From NCBI GenBank assembly GCA_934486825.1, contig CAKSQF010000014.1:1-60400 (forward strand): DNA of 60,400 nucleotides, read 5' to 3'. This document shows positions 1-8,734 of this stretch, one piece after another; position 1 is the first letter of the stretch; each line of letters opens with the position of its first letter. The translations under genes and the position numbers were made by a program. Under the pieces are notes generated by a model. That model was given only the letters and a program-made list of their open reading frames with translations. It had not been told where the DNA came from and ran no database searches. Source of the stretch: an uncultured Eubacteriales bacterium. Its GTDB lineage: Bacteria; Bacillota; Clostridia; Oscillospirales; CAG-272.

Positions 1-83
1 GCCATGCCTGCTTTTAATCAGATAATTTTTTTCACATTTTTTATTTTTCCTCTTGACTTTTAATAGTTAGTCTTTACGGCAGT

Positions 84-974
84 TTAAAACTGTTTTTTCA
101 GCTCTTTGCGGTTACAAAAAACAAATGTTATTTTATTATCGGTCATGTTGCGTTTTATGCCGACATAATAATCAAACACATTAGCCTCGTGCAGAAGCTG
201 AATACCGCTTCGCTGTAAAAGACCGCTGACGTCAGATGCATGGGCTGTTGCAATAACAGGCACACCGCAGTTCTGAACTGCAAGAAGCGACCAGGCTTCC
301 TCCTCTGATCCTATTTCATCGCAAATAATATATTGCGGATTCATTGTCCGTGCTGCTATTTCAAATGCTTTGTACTTCGGATATCCGATAAACAGATCAA
401 TATTGTCAGGGATGGACATTCCGTCCGGAAAAAGCTCGGAGCGTTCATCAACCACACAGACACGCTTGTTTGCAATGTCCGCAAGACGTATGGAAATATC
501 GCGCAAAACTGTTGTTTTTCCGACCCCCGGCGGTGAGTAGATCAAAAATGATTTTGAAAAATCTTCTGACGCGATTTTATCAAATATACGTGAACTGACA
601 TTATGTACAACGGCGGGAAATCTTATACTCAGGGATGAGATGTCGGATATCCCGGTGATAATGCTGTCCTGCGTTATTGCTTTTCCGCATATGCCGACAC
701 GTATGCCCATCGGCAAACATACATATCCTTCCGCTATGGTATCCATGTGCGGATAAATCGATCCGCCGAAAAGCGCAATGGCGGTATCTTCAATTTCATG
801 TCTGCTGACCTTATACGGAAAGATATAGTTTTCACCGCATGAAATACAGCTTACATGTCTGTCGGAACGAAGTCTTATCTCGGAAAGCGACGGATATCTG
901 TCACATAGATCGGAAATTGCTCCCGCAACTCCCCCATTCAGTTTTGATATAACATATGCTGTTTCATCTGTCAT
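84..974 (-). CDS. spoIIIAA: Stage III sporulation protein AA (SpoIIIAA ATPase)
   Basis: Encodes 296 residues. SpoIIIAA is the cytoplasmic ATPase of the SpoIIIA-SpoIIQ channel that links mother cell and forespore after engulfment. The sequence shows a Walker A motif PPGVGKTT at about residues 148-155 and a Walker B-like YIICDEIG at about 215-222, in the arrangement of secretion-type ATPases. Length is close to the family norm (about 300-330). The ATG follows AAAGGGG at suitable spacing. It would be the first gene of the spoIIIA operon; the following genes lie to the left outside the window. The 83 bases after its stop carry a GAGGAAA-like site but only a very short frame, so the start of the next gene is not visible. 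Confidence 0.93.
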   Translation of the reverse strand: MTDETAYVISKLNGGVAGAISDLCDRYPSLSEIRLRSDRHVSCISCGENYIFPYKVSRHEIEDTAIALFGGSIYPHMDTIAEGYVCLPMGIRVGICGKAITQDSIITGISDISSLSIRFPAVVHNVSSRIFDKIASEDFSKSFLIYSPPGVGKTTVLRDISIRLADIANKRVCVVDERSELFPDGMSIPDNIDLFIGYPKYKAFEIAARTMNPQYIICDEIGSEEEAWSLLAVQNCGVPVIATAHASDVSGLLQRSGIQLLHEANVFDYYVGIKRNMTDNKITFVFCNRKELKKQF

Positions 975-997
975 TACATTCGCCCCTTTATGGTCAT

Positions 998-1026
998 ATT
1001 ATATGTATTGATCGTTCGGGATAGAA
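998..1026 (-). promoter_or_regulatory. Possible sporulation (sigma-E-like) promoter of spoIIIAA
   Basis: On the minus strand CATATAAT (998-1005) resembles the sigma-E -10 consensus CATACAAT and lies about 25 bases before the start codon. The expected -35 position (about 1020-1026, TTCTATC) matches poorly. The spoIIIA operon is sigma-E dependent in known spore formers, which is the main reason for the call. Confidence 0.3.
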
Positions 1027-1034
1027 CTAATAAA

Positions 1035-1102
1035 CAAAAATCCACCCTTGTTGTTGATGCGTATTTCTAAAACCGATTTGGCATCAATTACAAGGGTGGA
1101 TA
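1035..1102 (-). terminator. Long-stem intrinsic terminator after the GH127 gene
   Basis: Inverted repeat with outer arms ATCCACCCTTGT / ACAAGGGTGGAT and inner arms TTGATGC / GCATCAA around a loop of about 20 bases. Read on the minus strand it follows the GH127 stop by about 40 bases and ends in GGATTTTTG. The stem of roughly 20 bp is longer than usual for a terminator. Confidence 0.7.
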
Positions 1103-1145
1103 TATTAAGTTCAGGTTACAGATATCAACCGAATATGCAGATTTT

Positions 1146-2942
1146 TTATTTTGCGTTGAACCAGACGAGCATTTCACATTCCTCTCTGTTTGCAAATGCA
1201 TAATAAGGAATGAATTTTACCGGTATATCTTCAAACTCATATTTGGCTTTTTGATAAAGTGAGCGGTTTTCAAATGGCTTTCTTCTTTTTCCGGTTGTGT
1301 GAAGTGATATTACACCGAGCTCATCGTCGGCTTTTTCGGTGAAAAACGAAGTGTCTGTTATTATATCGCGAAGACTGTCTCCGTTATCGATTCCCTCCAT
1401 GCAGTAGACTATCGGACCGCGCATAACGGCGTATTTTCCGCAGTTTGCTTCGACCTTTGGATTTGACTCTACGAGATATACGGGCATTCCGAAGTCAAGG
1501 ATAATTTCGCCGCCGTCTGTAACATCATAGTATGCGTATCCGTTTTGCGATATCTCGCAATAATTTTCGCTCCATTCGGGAATACGTACGGCAATTTTTG
1601 CATCTTCTCCGTAATATTTGATATTCAGTTTTCCATCATAAGGATAGTTTGTTGTCTGCTGAAGTCTTACCGATTTTCCGCGAAGATCAAATTCCGATTC
1701 AGACTGCATGTATTGCTGGACAAATATTATGTTTTCTTCATCCGATTTTGTATAGATCAGATCTGCAATCGACGGAATGAAGCGGGTTACATTTGGGGGA
1801 CAGCATGAGCAGCCGAAGACCTTCTGCCTGCGTGAGAGCGGGAAATGGATTCCTCCGTTGTATTTATCTCTGTTTCTCAGGCGCGGAATAACTTCGAGCG
1901 GATTTTCATAGAAAAATGAATCTCCGTCAAGTGATACACCTGACAAAAAGCCGTTGTATATTTCCCGTTCGATTGTTTCGGCATATTTTCTGTCATTTTC
2001 GATGAGAAGCATACGATGTGCAAAAACCGCAAGACCGAATGAAGCACACGTTTCTGTATATGCGAGCAGATTCGGAAGATCATAATCGATTGTAAATGCC
2101 TCTCCGGCAGAGGTTGAACCGATGCCACCGGTGATATACATCTTCTTAAAATATATGTCGTTGAATACTCGACGGCAGGCTTCGGTAAGTTCGCGATCTC
2201 CGTTTATTCGTGCAATATCAGCCATTGCACAATAAAGATATGTTGCACGTACCGCATGCCCCTTGGCTTCGGTTATTTTGCGAACCGGGAGATCAGACTG
2301 ATTGTATGTATTCTGCTCGGTTTTTCCGCGTTCGTTGATAAAGTATTCGGCAAGCTCGTAATATCTTTTTTCACCGGTACACTCGGACAGTTTTACGAGC
2401 GCAAGCTCTATTTCTTCGTGTCCCGGAGTTTTGAACGCAGTGTCGCAATCAATTTTAAAACGTCTCTCAATGTAGTCGGCATATCTGCACATTGCCTTCA
2501 GAAACTTGTCTTTGCCGGTTGCATTATAGTAAGCAACAGCCGCTTCCATCAAATGACCCGCACAGTACAGCTCGTGCCAGTCACGATTGCGGAATCTCGA
2601 TGCGGGATCAATATGCTGAAAATAACTGTTGAAATATCCGTTTTTGTCTTGTTTTTCGACAATAAGATCAATTACGTCGTCAACAATTCTTTCGAGCTCC
2701 GGTTCTTTCTTTTTTAAAGTCAGATACGCAACTCCTTCAATCCATTTGGCAACATCAGAATCCCAGAAGATATGCGGCTTGTTCGGCATGCCCTCTTTCC
2801 AGTTGAATTTGAAAGCTTCAAATCTGCCTGTTTCCGAAAAGCGGTTATAAACACTGTATATTGTCGTGTTTCTTATCATATCCTGTTTTTGCTTCCAAAA
2901 TCCGCCCGTGATATTTGTTTTTTCAAATGTAATGGCTTCCAT
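1146..2942 (-). CDS. Glycoside hydrolase family 127 protein (beta-L-arabinofuranosidase)
   Basis: About 598 residues. GH127 enzymes (formerly DUF1680) release beta-L-arabinofuranose from plant glycans such as extensin side chains. Visible active-site landmarks: GEAF with Glu281 (acid/base), ETC with Glu297 and Cys299, and CCPPN with Cys380/Cys381, matching the Zn-thiolate site of HypBA1. No signal peptide is seen, so the enzyme is cytoplasmic. The start was set at the ATG at 2942, which follows AAGGAG; an ATG 36 bases upstream has no ribosome binding site. Divergent from an AraC regulator (3065-3841), which probably controls it. Substrate beyond the family level is inferred. Confidence 0.88.
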   Translation of the reverse strand: MEAITFEKTNITGGFWKQKQDMIRNTTIYSVYNRFSETGRFEAFKFNWKEGMPNKPHIFWDSDVAKWIEGVAYLTLKKKEPELERIVDDVIDLIVEKQDKNGYFNSYFQHIDPASRFRNRDWHELYCAGHLMEAAVAYYNATGKDKFLKAMCRYADYIERRFKIDCDTAFKTPGHEEIELALVKLSECTGEKRYYELAEYFINERGKTEQNTYNQSDLPVRKITEAKGHAVRATYLYCAMADIARINGDRELTEACRRVFNDIYFKKMYITGGIGSTSAGEAFTIDYDLPNLLAYTETCASFGLAVFAHRMLLIENDRKYAETIEREIYNGFLSGVSLDGDSFFYENPLEVIPRLRNRDKYNGGIHFPLSRRQKVFGCSCCPPNVTRFIPSIADLIYTKSDEENIIFVQQYMQSESEFDLRGKSVRLQQTTNYPYDGKLNIKYYGEDAKIAVRIPEWSENYCEISQNGYAYYDVTDGGEIILDFGMPVYLVESNPKVEANCGKYAVMRGPIVYCMEGIDNGDSLRDIITDTSFFTEKADDELGVISLHTTGKRRKPFENRSLYQKAKYEFEDIPVKFIPYYAFANREECEMLVWFNAK

Positions 2943-2971
2943 CTGCTTGCTCCTTATTATATTTATTTTTA

Positions 2972-3027
2972 TTGACAAAGCGCATCATCACTGATATAAT
3001 TATAATATCATATTCAGATAATTTCAA
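2972..3027. promoter_or_regulatory. Overlapping opposed promoters of the araC-like and GH127 genes
   Basis: Plus strand: TTGACA (2972-2977), 17 bases, TATAAT (2995-3000) for the AraC-type gene. Minus strand: TTGAAA (3022-3027), 17 bases, TATAAT (2999-3004) for GH127. The two -10 elements overlap by two bases inside the near-palindrome TGATAT...ATATCA (2992-3010), so the two promoters point towards and through each other and should exclude each other. Confidence 0.7.
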
Positions 3028-3064
3028 TTTCCAAATGATGTAGTAAAGGGGCAAAAATCCGACT

Positions 3065-3841
3065 ATGTACAACGGCCTTAAATATATACACGGCGGAAAA
3101 TTCATTTCAAACAATGTATGGATTCATCCTGACAGAGTAATCGACAGCAATGAAATAATAATTATGATAAAAGGAACCGCATACATAAATGCAAATGATA
3201 AAAATCGGGTACTGACCGCAGGCGATATTCTGCGCATTGACCCCGGAGAGCGGCATTTCGGCTACAAAACAAGTGATGACGGGGCTTCGTTTTATTGGTT
3301 GCATTTTTTACTTGACGATAAATCAGAGCCTCTTCCGCCCGAATTTTTCACACCAGAAGACAGCTATCAGGCAGAACTTATTTGTCGGCAGATTATTCAC
3401 TGTGAAAGAACAGACGGTTACCCTTGTGACGTTTGCGATCTGCTGATGCGTGTTCTTCTTGCGGAGCTTTGTTTTCAAAGCAGAAATACAGATGACGGTG
3501 AAAGCCAGCTTTTTCGGTCAATTTGTGATTATGTGCGGAAAAACAGCGAAAAAATGATACGTGTATCTGACGTCGCAAAGCAATTTTCGTATAATCCCGA
3601 CTATTTGTGTCGTTTTTTCAAAAGATACTACAAGCCGGGGATAAAGCAATATATAGATAACGTAAAAATCGAAAGAATAAAAAAAGAGCTTATATCGGAA
3701 AATTCGGATCTGAAAACTGTTGCTTACAATAATTCATTTACCGATTATAAGTATTTTCTTAAGTTTTTCAAATACCATGAAGGCGTTACGCCAAGTGAGT
3801 TCCGCAATTCTTACTGTGATCAGAATATCAACAATAAATAA
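3065..3841 (+). CDS. AraC-family transcriptional regulator
   Basis: 258 residues. The N-terminal about 130 residues have the pattern of an AraC-type cupin sensor (LTAGDILRIDPGERHFG), and the C-terminal about 100 residues carry a double helix-turn-helix with VSDVAKQFSYNPDYLCRFFK and the terminal GVTPSEFRN signature. Such proteins sense a sugar and activate adjacent catabolic genes. It is divergent from the GH127 gene with overlapping promoters, so the likely ligand is an arabinose-containing compound (inference). AAAGGGG precedes the ATG by about 12 bases, a little far. Confidence 0.88.
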   Translation: MYNGLKYIHGGKFISNNVWIHPDRVIDSNEIIIMIKGTAYINANDKNRVLTAGDILRIDPGERHFGYKTSDDGASFYWLHFLLDDKSEPLPPEFFTPEDSYQAELICRQIIHCERTDGYPCDVCDLLMRVLLAELCFQSRNTDDGESQLFRSICDYVRKNSEKMIRVSDVAKQFSYNPDYLCRFFKRYYKPGIKQYIDNVKIERIKKELISENSDLKTVAYNNSFTDYKYFLKFFKYHEGVTPSEFRNSYCDQNINNK

Positions 3842-3880
3842 AAAGGACCGGCAGTACATTTTGGATGTACTGTCGGTTAT
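3841..3880. terminator. Bidirectional terminator between convergent genes
   Basis: Stem ACCGGCAGTACAT / ATGTACTGTCGGT with a 5-base loop (3847-3877). On the minus strand it is followed by CCTTTTT. It separates the AraC-type gene from the convergent glycosidase gene. Confidence 0.7.
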
Positions 3881-3884
3881 CTGT

Positions 3885-4973
3885 TTATTTGATTACAAAT
3901 GCGAACGGGAGTCTCCATGATGTATCGCTGTAGTAGAAGGTAACGCTTGGCATAATGAACTTATCTTCATAATACATGCATGATGACGAACCACCGTCAA
4001 GATTTGCAGCGTTGATTGCTCCGTATTTTTGCATTATTCCTATAAGATCGGATGCCGATGCTCCGAGATGTCCGTTTGCACCTCTTCCGTCGGTAACAAG
4101 AAGCATTAAAGCACCGTCGCTCCTCTGACCGATAACCGTTCTCGGATTGCAGCCGCTTCCCGCTCCGTTCATTTCTCTTGCCTGACCGTTTATAATAAGC
4201 TTTACAAAATGATTGTTGATATCCGACTTCTCCTCCTGGAATGTTGTTGCGTCTCTTATCTTATATTTTTCAACAATATCCTCAACTTCCTTTTTTGTCT
4301 TGCCGTTTATATCTATTATCTGCAAAATATTTTCATCTGTAAGTCCGATCAAAACCATTCCGGGATACTTATCCGGCTCGTTGAATAAAATCTTGCCTCC
4401 GCTTACGACAACGCCGAGCGGTCTGCCTCCTTTGTTACCGGATGAGTAATACATTCCGGCATTTACACCGCCTATCGCTCCGGCATTTTTTACGATCGTA
4501 TCAAGCGTGTCACCGTATTCGCGCCACGGGTAGATTGTGGCAAGACTGACTCTCGACGGGTCCTTGATTATCAGAAGCGTTGCGAAAAATGTCCTTCCCG
4601 ATATTTCGTGCATTTCGATCTCTTCGGTTGGCTTTTCACCTGTATCGCCGGGGTTGGTCGGGTCTTTTTTGCCTATTATATTGATAAGATCGGTATTAAC
4701 ATTTTCAGCCATATCCTTCATTGATGTGCTGTCAACAATTTCCTGAATCTCGGCAGGACTCAAATACCACGATGCAAGGAATTTCATCTGACCTGTTTCA
4801 AGAATCGTCGTGACAAATGTTGTTTTTGCCGCCGGTGAAATATCGCTGCATATAAGTTTCATTGCGAAAAAGAGTGTGGCAGCCAGTGCCAGAACCGTTA
4901 CCAGAATAAAACTAAGGATGCCGAGAAAAATAAACAATATTCTTTTCAGAATCATTTTTGTCTTTTTGTTCAT
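3885..4973 (-). CDS. Phosphodiester glycosidase (NAGPA-domain) membrane-anchored protein
   Basis: 362 residues. One N-terminal membrane segment (about residues 10-35, rich in I, L, F, V) anchors an extracellular domain. The C-terminal half matches the NAGPA/exopolysaccharide-biosynthesis domain (PF09992): GGVNAGMYY, RPLGVVVSGGK, NPRTVIGQ, and the hallmark NLDGGSSS. These enzymes cleave N-acetylglucosamine-1-phosphodiester bonds, and bacterial members act on cell-surface polymers. The ATG follows AAGGAG. It lies 13 bases after an uncharacterised membrane-anchored gene and is probably cotranscribed with it. The exact substrate is unknown. Confidence 0.85.
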   Translation of the reverse strand: MNKKTKMILKRILFIFLGILSFILVTVLALAATLFFAMKLICSDISPAAKTTFVTTILETGQMKFLASWYLSPAEIQEIVDSTSMKDMAENVNTDLINIIGKKDPTNPGDTGEKPTEEIEMHEISGRTFFATLLIIKDPSRVSLATIYPWREYGDTLDTIVKNAGAIGGVNAGMYYSSGNKGGRPLGVVVSGGKILFNEPDKYPGMVLIGLTDENILQIIDINGKTKKEVEDIVEKYKIRDATTFQEEKSDINNHFVKLIINGQAREMNGAGSGCNPRTVIGQRSDGALMLLVTDGRGANGHLGASASDLIGIMQKYGAINAANLDGGSSSCMYYEDKFIMPSVTFYYSDTSWRLPFAFVIK

Positions 4974-4986
4974 GCTTTTCTCCTTT

Positions 4987-6339
4987 TTATTTCTTTGTTA
5001 TTGCTCTTGAATCAACAACAAACCATTGAGGATTGTCCACTCCGTCATCGGTATCGTCGTACCTGATGATGAAAAGTGTTTCGCTCATTGTATCTTCCTT
5101 TATCTGCCCTGTCCGCGTAAGTTTCATACGCTTTGTCAATGTTACATCACAAGAAAAGAAATTTTCGTTATACTGTATGAAATTTGATACACTTTCGTTT
5201 TTGAAAGTCGGATTCAGAAGAGTATGAGCGGCTGTAAACGTTATGTCTACATTTTTTGTCCACTCATAATTCTTTTTATAGAGGTAAGAGTCTTTGATAT
5301 AATATTTGGATATGGTGGCGAATCCATGATCTTTGCCGCTTAGATCGTCTGTCATAAAGAGGCTGTAGGTTTCAAGATATTTTAAAACATCTATCTGCCC
5401 GGCGATATCTTCAGGTACCTTATCTGTTTTCGCAAAGTCCGTCAGTGAAAAAATACCATCCTTAATGCTTGCTTCAATCTCTTTTCCGAGATTGTTTACA
5501 ATTTTTATATCCGGTTCTTCTTCGTCAGTCGCAAGACAGGAAATCCGATATTTTACAATCTGAGGAAGATCACCGATGTATTCCCTGACATACTCGAAGT
5601 CCTCGATATCGGTTTTTTCAAAAGAATCGGGGCTGATCTCTTTTCCTGACACGGAAAGCCTGAAATTTGACGGAATTGTTATATCGTATGATTTGAGCAT
5701 GATACTGCTCAGATTTTTTTTGTCTACCGTGACCGATTTACCGTAGTCGTCTGATACAACAATTTCGTTTATAGGTGAAAGGGATGAAATGTTGTATACT
5801 GTATTTCCGTTGCTGTCAGACTTACCGCTGACTGTGTTTCCGTCAATTGAAACATTAAGAGCCGACGGAAGAGTCATGTTGCAGTTATAAACTATCGGTT
5901 CGATCGAATCAAGCTTCCAGTCAAAACAGGTAAACAGCAAAAGTTTTGTCCGTTCGTTTGTTCCGGTTATCTTCAACTTCGCAATCTGTGTTTTACCTGA
6001 AAAAATACCATAGAATTTTGCGTTTTCCTCAAATTCACCCGACAAGGGTTTGTACGTCAGATTGCCCGCGGCAACAGTTTCGACGTATGGTTTTACAAAT
6101 GCGGAATCAGCATCGAAATCACCGTTGAAGTCCTTCGGCTTTGTCAGCAACTCATCAATTGTGTTGTTTTTAGCGGATTTTATAAATTCCGAGATGCTTT
6201 TTTCAACTGTTTTCTCCGGTTGTGCCGCTTCGTATTCGGTTAAAAGAGATTTTACCTTTGATAAAACAAGTGATGAGCAGATAATAAGAACAAAGGCGTA
6301 TAAAAAAATTGAGATAAAAAATATCAGTCTTTTTTTCAT
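4987..6339 (-). CDS. Membrane-anchored protein of unknown function
   Basis: 450 residues, family not recognised. An N-terminal KKR followed by a single hydrophobic segment (about residues 5-27) predicts a membrane anchor with an outside domain of about 420 residues. The mature part is Ser/Asp/Lys-rich and beta-strand-like, with no cysteine-rich or obvious catalytic motif. It sits 13 bases upstream of the NAGPA-domain gene, so the two may act together at the cell surface. The gene has its own sigma-A promoter and an AAAGGAAA ribosome binding site. Confidence 0.75.
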   Translation of the reverse strand: MKKRLIFFISIFLYAFVLIICSSLVLSKVKSLLTEYEAAQPEKTVEKSISEFIKSAKNNTIDELLTKPKDFNGDFDADSAFVKPYVETVAAGNLTYKPLSGEFEENAKFYGIFSGKTQIAKLKITGTNERTKLLLFTCFDWKLDSIEPIVYNCNMTLPSALNVSIDGNTVSGKSDSNGNTVYNISSLSPINEIVVSDDYGKSVTVDKKNLSSIMLKSYDITIPSNFRLSVSGKEISPDSFEKTDIEDFEYVREYIGDLPQIVKYRISCLATDEEEPDIKIVNNLGKEIEASIKDGIFSLTDFAKTDKVPEDIAGQIDVLKYLETYSLFMTDDLSGKDHGFATISKYYIKDSYLYKKNYEWTKNVDITFTAAHTLLNPTFKNESVSNFIQYNENFFSCDVTLTKRMKLTRTGQIKEDTMSETLFIIRYDDTDDGVDNPQWFVVDSRAITKK

Positions 6340-6418
6340 TTTGAATTTCCTTTTTTATTATTTTTATATAACAGACGAGAGAAAACAGGTCAGTGTGACA
6401 AAAAAATTTATTTTTTTT

Positions 6419-6447
6419 ATTATAATATAACACAATAAAAAAAGCAA
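6419..6447 (-). promoter_or_regulatory. Sigma-A promoter of the 6339-4987 gene
   Basis: Minus strand TTGCTT (6442-6447), 17 bases, TATAAT (6419-6424), about 80 bases upstream of the start codon. Confidence 0.6.
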
Positions 6448-6482
6448 GTCTTATATGTTAATTTTTACATATGAGGCAGAAT

Positions 6483-6530
6483 AACAGACAGCCAAAATCG
6501 AAATAAGTCAATTTTAACTGTCTGTTTTTT
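6483..6530. terminator. Inverted repeat downstream of ackA, possible terminator
   Basis: Arms AACAGACAG / CTGTCTGTT with additional internal pairing (CAAAAT / ATTTTA). The T-run follows on the plus strand, whereas ackA arrives on the minus strand, so termination of ackA here is plausible but not textbook. Confidence 0.45.
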
Positions 6531-6536
6531 AATATA

Positions 6537-7778
6537 TTATTTCCTGTTAACGATAGTGTATGTATCTTTTGCGATCATAAGTTCCTCGTCGGTTGCTACG
6601 ACAAGCATTCTGACCGTCGCGCCTTCTGCGGAAATGTCTCCTTCTCCGCCGTGTACCGCGGCAAGATTCTTTTCCTCGTCAATTTTTACTCCCATAAATG
6701 CGAGCTTTTCGGCAACACGACTGCGGTACTGAGGGTTGTTTTCTCCGATACCGCCGGCAAAAGCAATCACGTCGAGTCTTCCCATTGCGGCGGCAAATCC
6801 GCCTATGTATTTTGTAAGCTGATGGCAGAGCATATTTTCGACGAGAACTGCTTTGGGATCGCCCTCTTTCGCATGCTGTTCTATCCAACGATTATCTGAA
6901 GTGATTCCGGTTACTCCGAGTATTCCTGATTTTTTGTTCATTACGATATCTATCTCTTCGGGAGAAAGATGTTCGTTTTTCATCAGAAGAGGAACAATGG
7001 CAGGATCTATTGAACCGCATCTTGTACCCATCATAATACCTTCAAGCGGTGTAAGACCCATTGTCGTGTCAAAGCACTTACCGCCTTTAACAGCACTTAT
7101 TGATGACCCGTTACCGAGATGACATGTAACAATGTTCAACTCTTCCGGCTTCTTTCCGAGCATTTCGGCAGCTTTGAGTGTTATGTATCTGTGAGATGTG
7201 CCATGGAAACCGTAGCGTCTGATTCCGTATTTTTCGGCATATTCGTGCGGAATCGCGTACGTATATGCATAATCGGGCATTGTCTGATGAAATGCCGTAT
7301 CGAATACTGCAACCTGAGGAATATTTTCGCCCATAATTTCAGCACATGCACGTATCCCCGTAAGATTATGAGGATTATGCAGAGGACCAAGCGGAATACA
7401 ATCGGTAATTGCTTTGACGACATTTCCGTTCATACCGTCAACAAGAACTGAACTTGTGAACTTATCTCCGCCATGCAGCACTCTGTGACCGACCGCGTCA
7501 ATCTCATTCATAGATGAAATGACACCGATATCTTTGTCGGTAAGACATTCAACAACCTTTCTGATTGCCTCCGCATGATTGGCGAACGGCATCGTTTCCG
7601 TGTGTGCATCGTGTCCCGGAAGCGCGTGCTTGAAGTTTGGTTTTCCGACTTTTTTCAGCCCTGCCAGATCCATTCCGATACAGTCTGCCATGCCTTTTGC
7701 AAGTACCTTTTTGCTCGGCATGTCAAACAGCTGATATTTGAGAGACGAGCTTCCCGCGTTTATAACGAGGATTTTCAT
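6537..7778 (-). CDS. ackA: Acetate kinase
   Basis: 413 residues, near the usual length of about 400. Converts acetyl phosphate plus ADP to acetate plus ATP in the last step of fermentation. Recognised from the start VINAGSSSLKYQLF, the phosphate/acetate-binding RYGFHGTSHRYI, HLGNGSSISA, and the C-terminal FAGGIGENNP. No phosphotransacetylase gene is next to it, unlike in many Clostridia. AAGGAG precedes the ATG. It is monocistronic with its own promoter. Confidence 0.97.
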   Translation of the reverse strand: MKILVINAGSSSLKYQLFDMPSKKVLAKGMADCIGMDLAGLKKVGKPNFKHALPGHDAHTETMPFANHAEAIRKVVECLTDKDIGVISSMNEIDAVGHRVLHGGDKFTSSVLVDGMNGNVVKAITDCIPLGPLHNPHNLTGIRACAEIMGENIPQVAVFDTAFHQTMPDYAYTYAIPHEYAEKYGIRRYGFHGTSHRYITLKAAEMLGKKPEELNIVTCHLGNGSSISAVKGGKCFDTTMGLTPLEGIMMGTRCGSIDPAIVPLLMKNEHLSPEEIDIVMNKKSGILGVTGITSDNRWIEQHAKEGDPKAVLVENMLCHQLTKYIGGFAAAMGRLDVIAFAGGIGENNPQYRSRVAEKLAFMGVKIDEEKNLAAVHGGEGDISAEGATVRMLVVATDEELMIAKDTYTIVNRK

Positions 7779-7837
7779 ATTTATTTCTCCTTAAGTCATT
7801 AGAGCGAAGAAATATCCGCCCGAGTTGTTATGTTTAT

Positions 7838-7866
7838 ATGATAACATATTTTTTGCTTTTTGGCAA
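7838..7866 (-). promoter_or_regulatory. Sigma-A promoter of ackA
   Basis: Minus strand TTGCCA (7861-7866), 17 bases, TATCAT (7838-7843), about 60 bases before the ackA start. Confidence 0.65.
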
Positions 7867-7891
7867 GACTTTTTTTGTTTTTTTAAGATGT

Positions 7892-8596
7892 TTATTCGGG
7901 AATCTTCCCTTTTTCCTTCATCTTTCTTGCAATATAAACTGCCGGTGTATCAAGGAGAGACGTAAATATAAAGATAACATACCCGGAGGCTATTACCGAA
8001 ATAAGTGTTTTGACATCATATATGCCGACAAATGCAAACAGGTTGAAAAGGACAGTATTTATAAGCTGTGAAATAAGTGTTGAACCGTTGTTTCTGATCC
8101 AAAGGTATGCATGTGAATTCCCTGTTTTCTTTGTTGTGAATTCCCACCACTTATGGTACAGCCAAACATCAAACCTTTGTGTTATTGCATACACAATCAG
8201 ACTTGAAGCAAGCATGCGCGGGGTGTTTGAAAAAACAGTCCGCAAAGCGGGAGAAATAAAATCATTTTCCGAAGGTACGAACAGAAACCAGAATCCGTTT
8301 GCCATCATTGTGAAAACGGCGGTAAATATTCCGATCTTTACTGCACGAGTGGACTCTTTCTTGCCTTCGTTTTCACTCAGAATATCGGTAATGAGAAATG
8401 TTGCGGCAAAAAAGACATTTCCGAGCGTTTGCTCCATACCGAATGCCTTTATGAGAATCAAAACTTCAATGTTGGCTAAAACAGTAGATATTACCGTCAT
8501 CGCATATAAGCCGGCTTTACCGAACAACCGATAAGCGATGATAACGGCACCGAAAATAAAAACGAGCGACAATAACAGAAGTAATTCGTTGATCAT
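7892..8596 (-). CDS. Queuosine precursor transporter (YhhQ/VUT family)
   Basis: About 234 residues, almost entirely hydrophobic, with about six to seven membrane segments. Family marks include FFAATFLITDILSE, the charged RFDVWLYHKWW segment and the late RNNGSTLISQLINT motif. The family imports preQ0/preQ1 for queuosine modification of tRNA; the preQ1-type riboswitch in the leader independently supports this. The start was set at the ATG at 8596, which has AAAGGA eight bases upstream; the ATG at 8605 overlaps that site. Confidence 0.92.
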   Translation of the reverse strand: MINELLLLLSLVFIFGAVIIAYRLFGKAGLYAMTVISTVLANIEVLILIKAFGMEQTLGNVFFAATFLITDILSENEGKKESTRAVKIGIFTAVFTMMANGFWFLFVPSENDFISPALRTVFSNTPRMLASSLIVYAITQRFDVWLYHKWWEFTTKKTGNSHAYLWIRNNGSTLISQLINTVLFNLFAFVGIYDVKTLISVIASGYVIFIFTSLLDTPAVYIARKMKEKGKIPE

Positions 8597-8622
8597 AAGA
8601 TTCATCCTTTGTACAGACGAAC

Positions 8623-8643
8623 AAAAAAACGCCTTACGGCGCC
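8623..8643 (-). terminator. Riboswitch expression-platform terminator
   Basis: Minus strand CGCC-GTAA-GGCG followed by seven T residues, between the preQ1 aptamer and the transporter start. This is a complete intrinsic terminator in the leader, which fits OFF-switch attenuation when ligand is bound. Confidence 0.8.
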
Positions 8644-8648
8644 AAAAA

Positions 8649-8692
8649 GTTCCGTAGTTTTGTTTTAGGACAGGATGGTTACGAACTGTCCG
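8649..8692 (-). promoter_or_regulatory. preQ1-I riboswitch aptamer
   Basis: Minus strand: stem P1 GGACAG (8691-8686) / CTGTCC (8673-8668); 12-base loop TTCGTAACCATC, the same length as the B. subtilis queC aptamer loop; then an A-rich tail TAAAACAAAACTACGG. Loop CGTA can pair with tail TACG to give the P2 pseudoknot. The AAAACTA tail is the family signature. It precedes a terminator and a YhhQ-type transporter, the expected context. Confidence 0.85.
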
Positions 8693-8702
8693 TTTTTTTA
8701 TG

Positions 8703-8730
8703 ATTATAGCACATATTTTGAAAAAGTCAA
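8703..8730 (-). promoter_or_regulatory. Sigma-A promoter of the preQ1-regulated transporter
   Basis: Minus strand TTGACT (8725-8730), 16 bases, TATAAT (8703-8708). Predicted transcription begins at about 8696, immediately upstream of aptamer stem P1. Confidence 0.75.
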
Positions 8731-8734
8731 GGCT

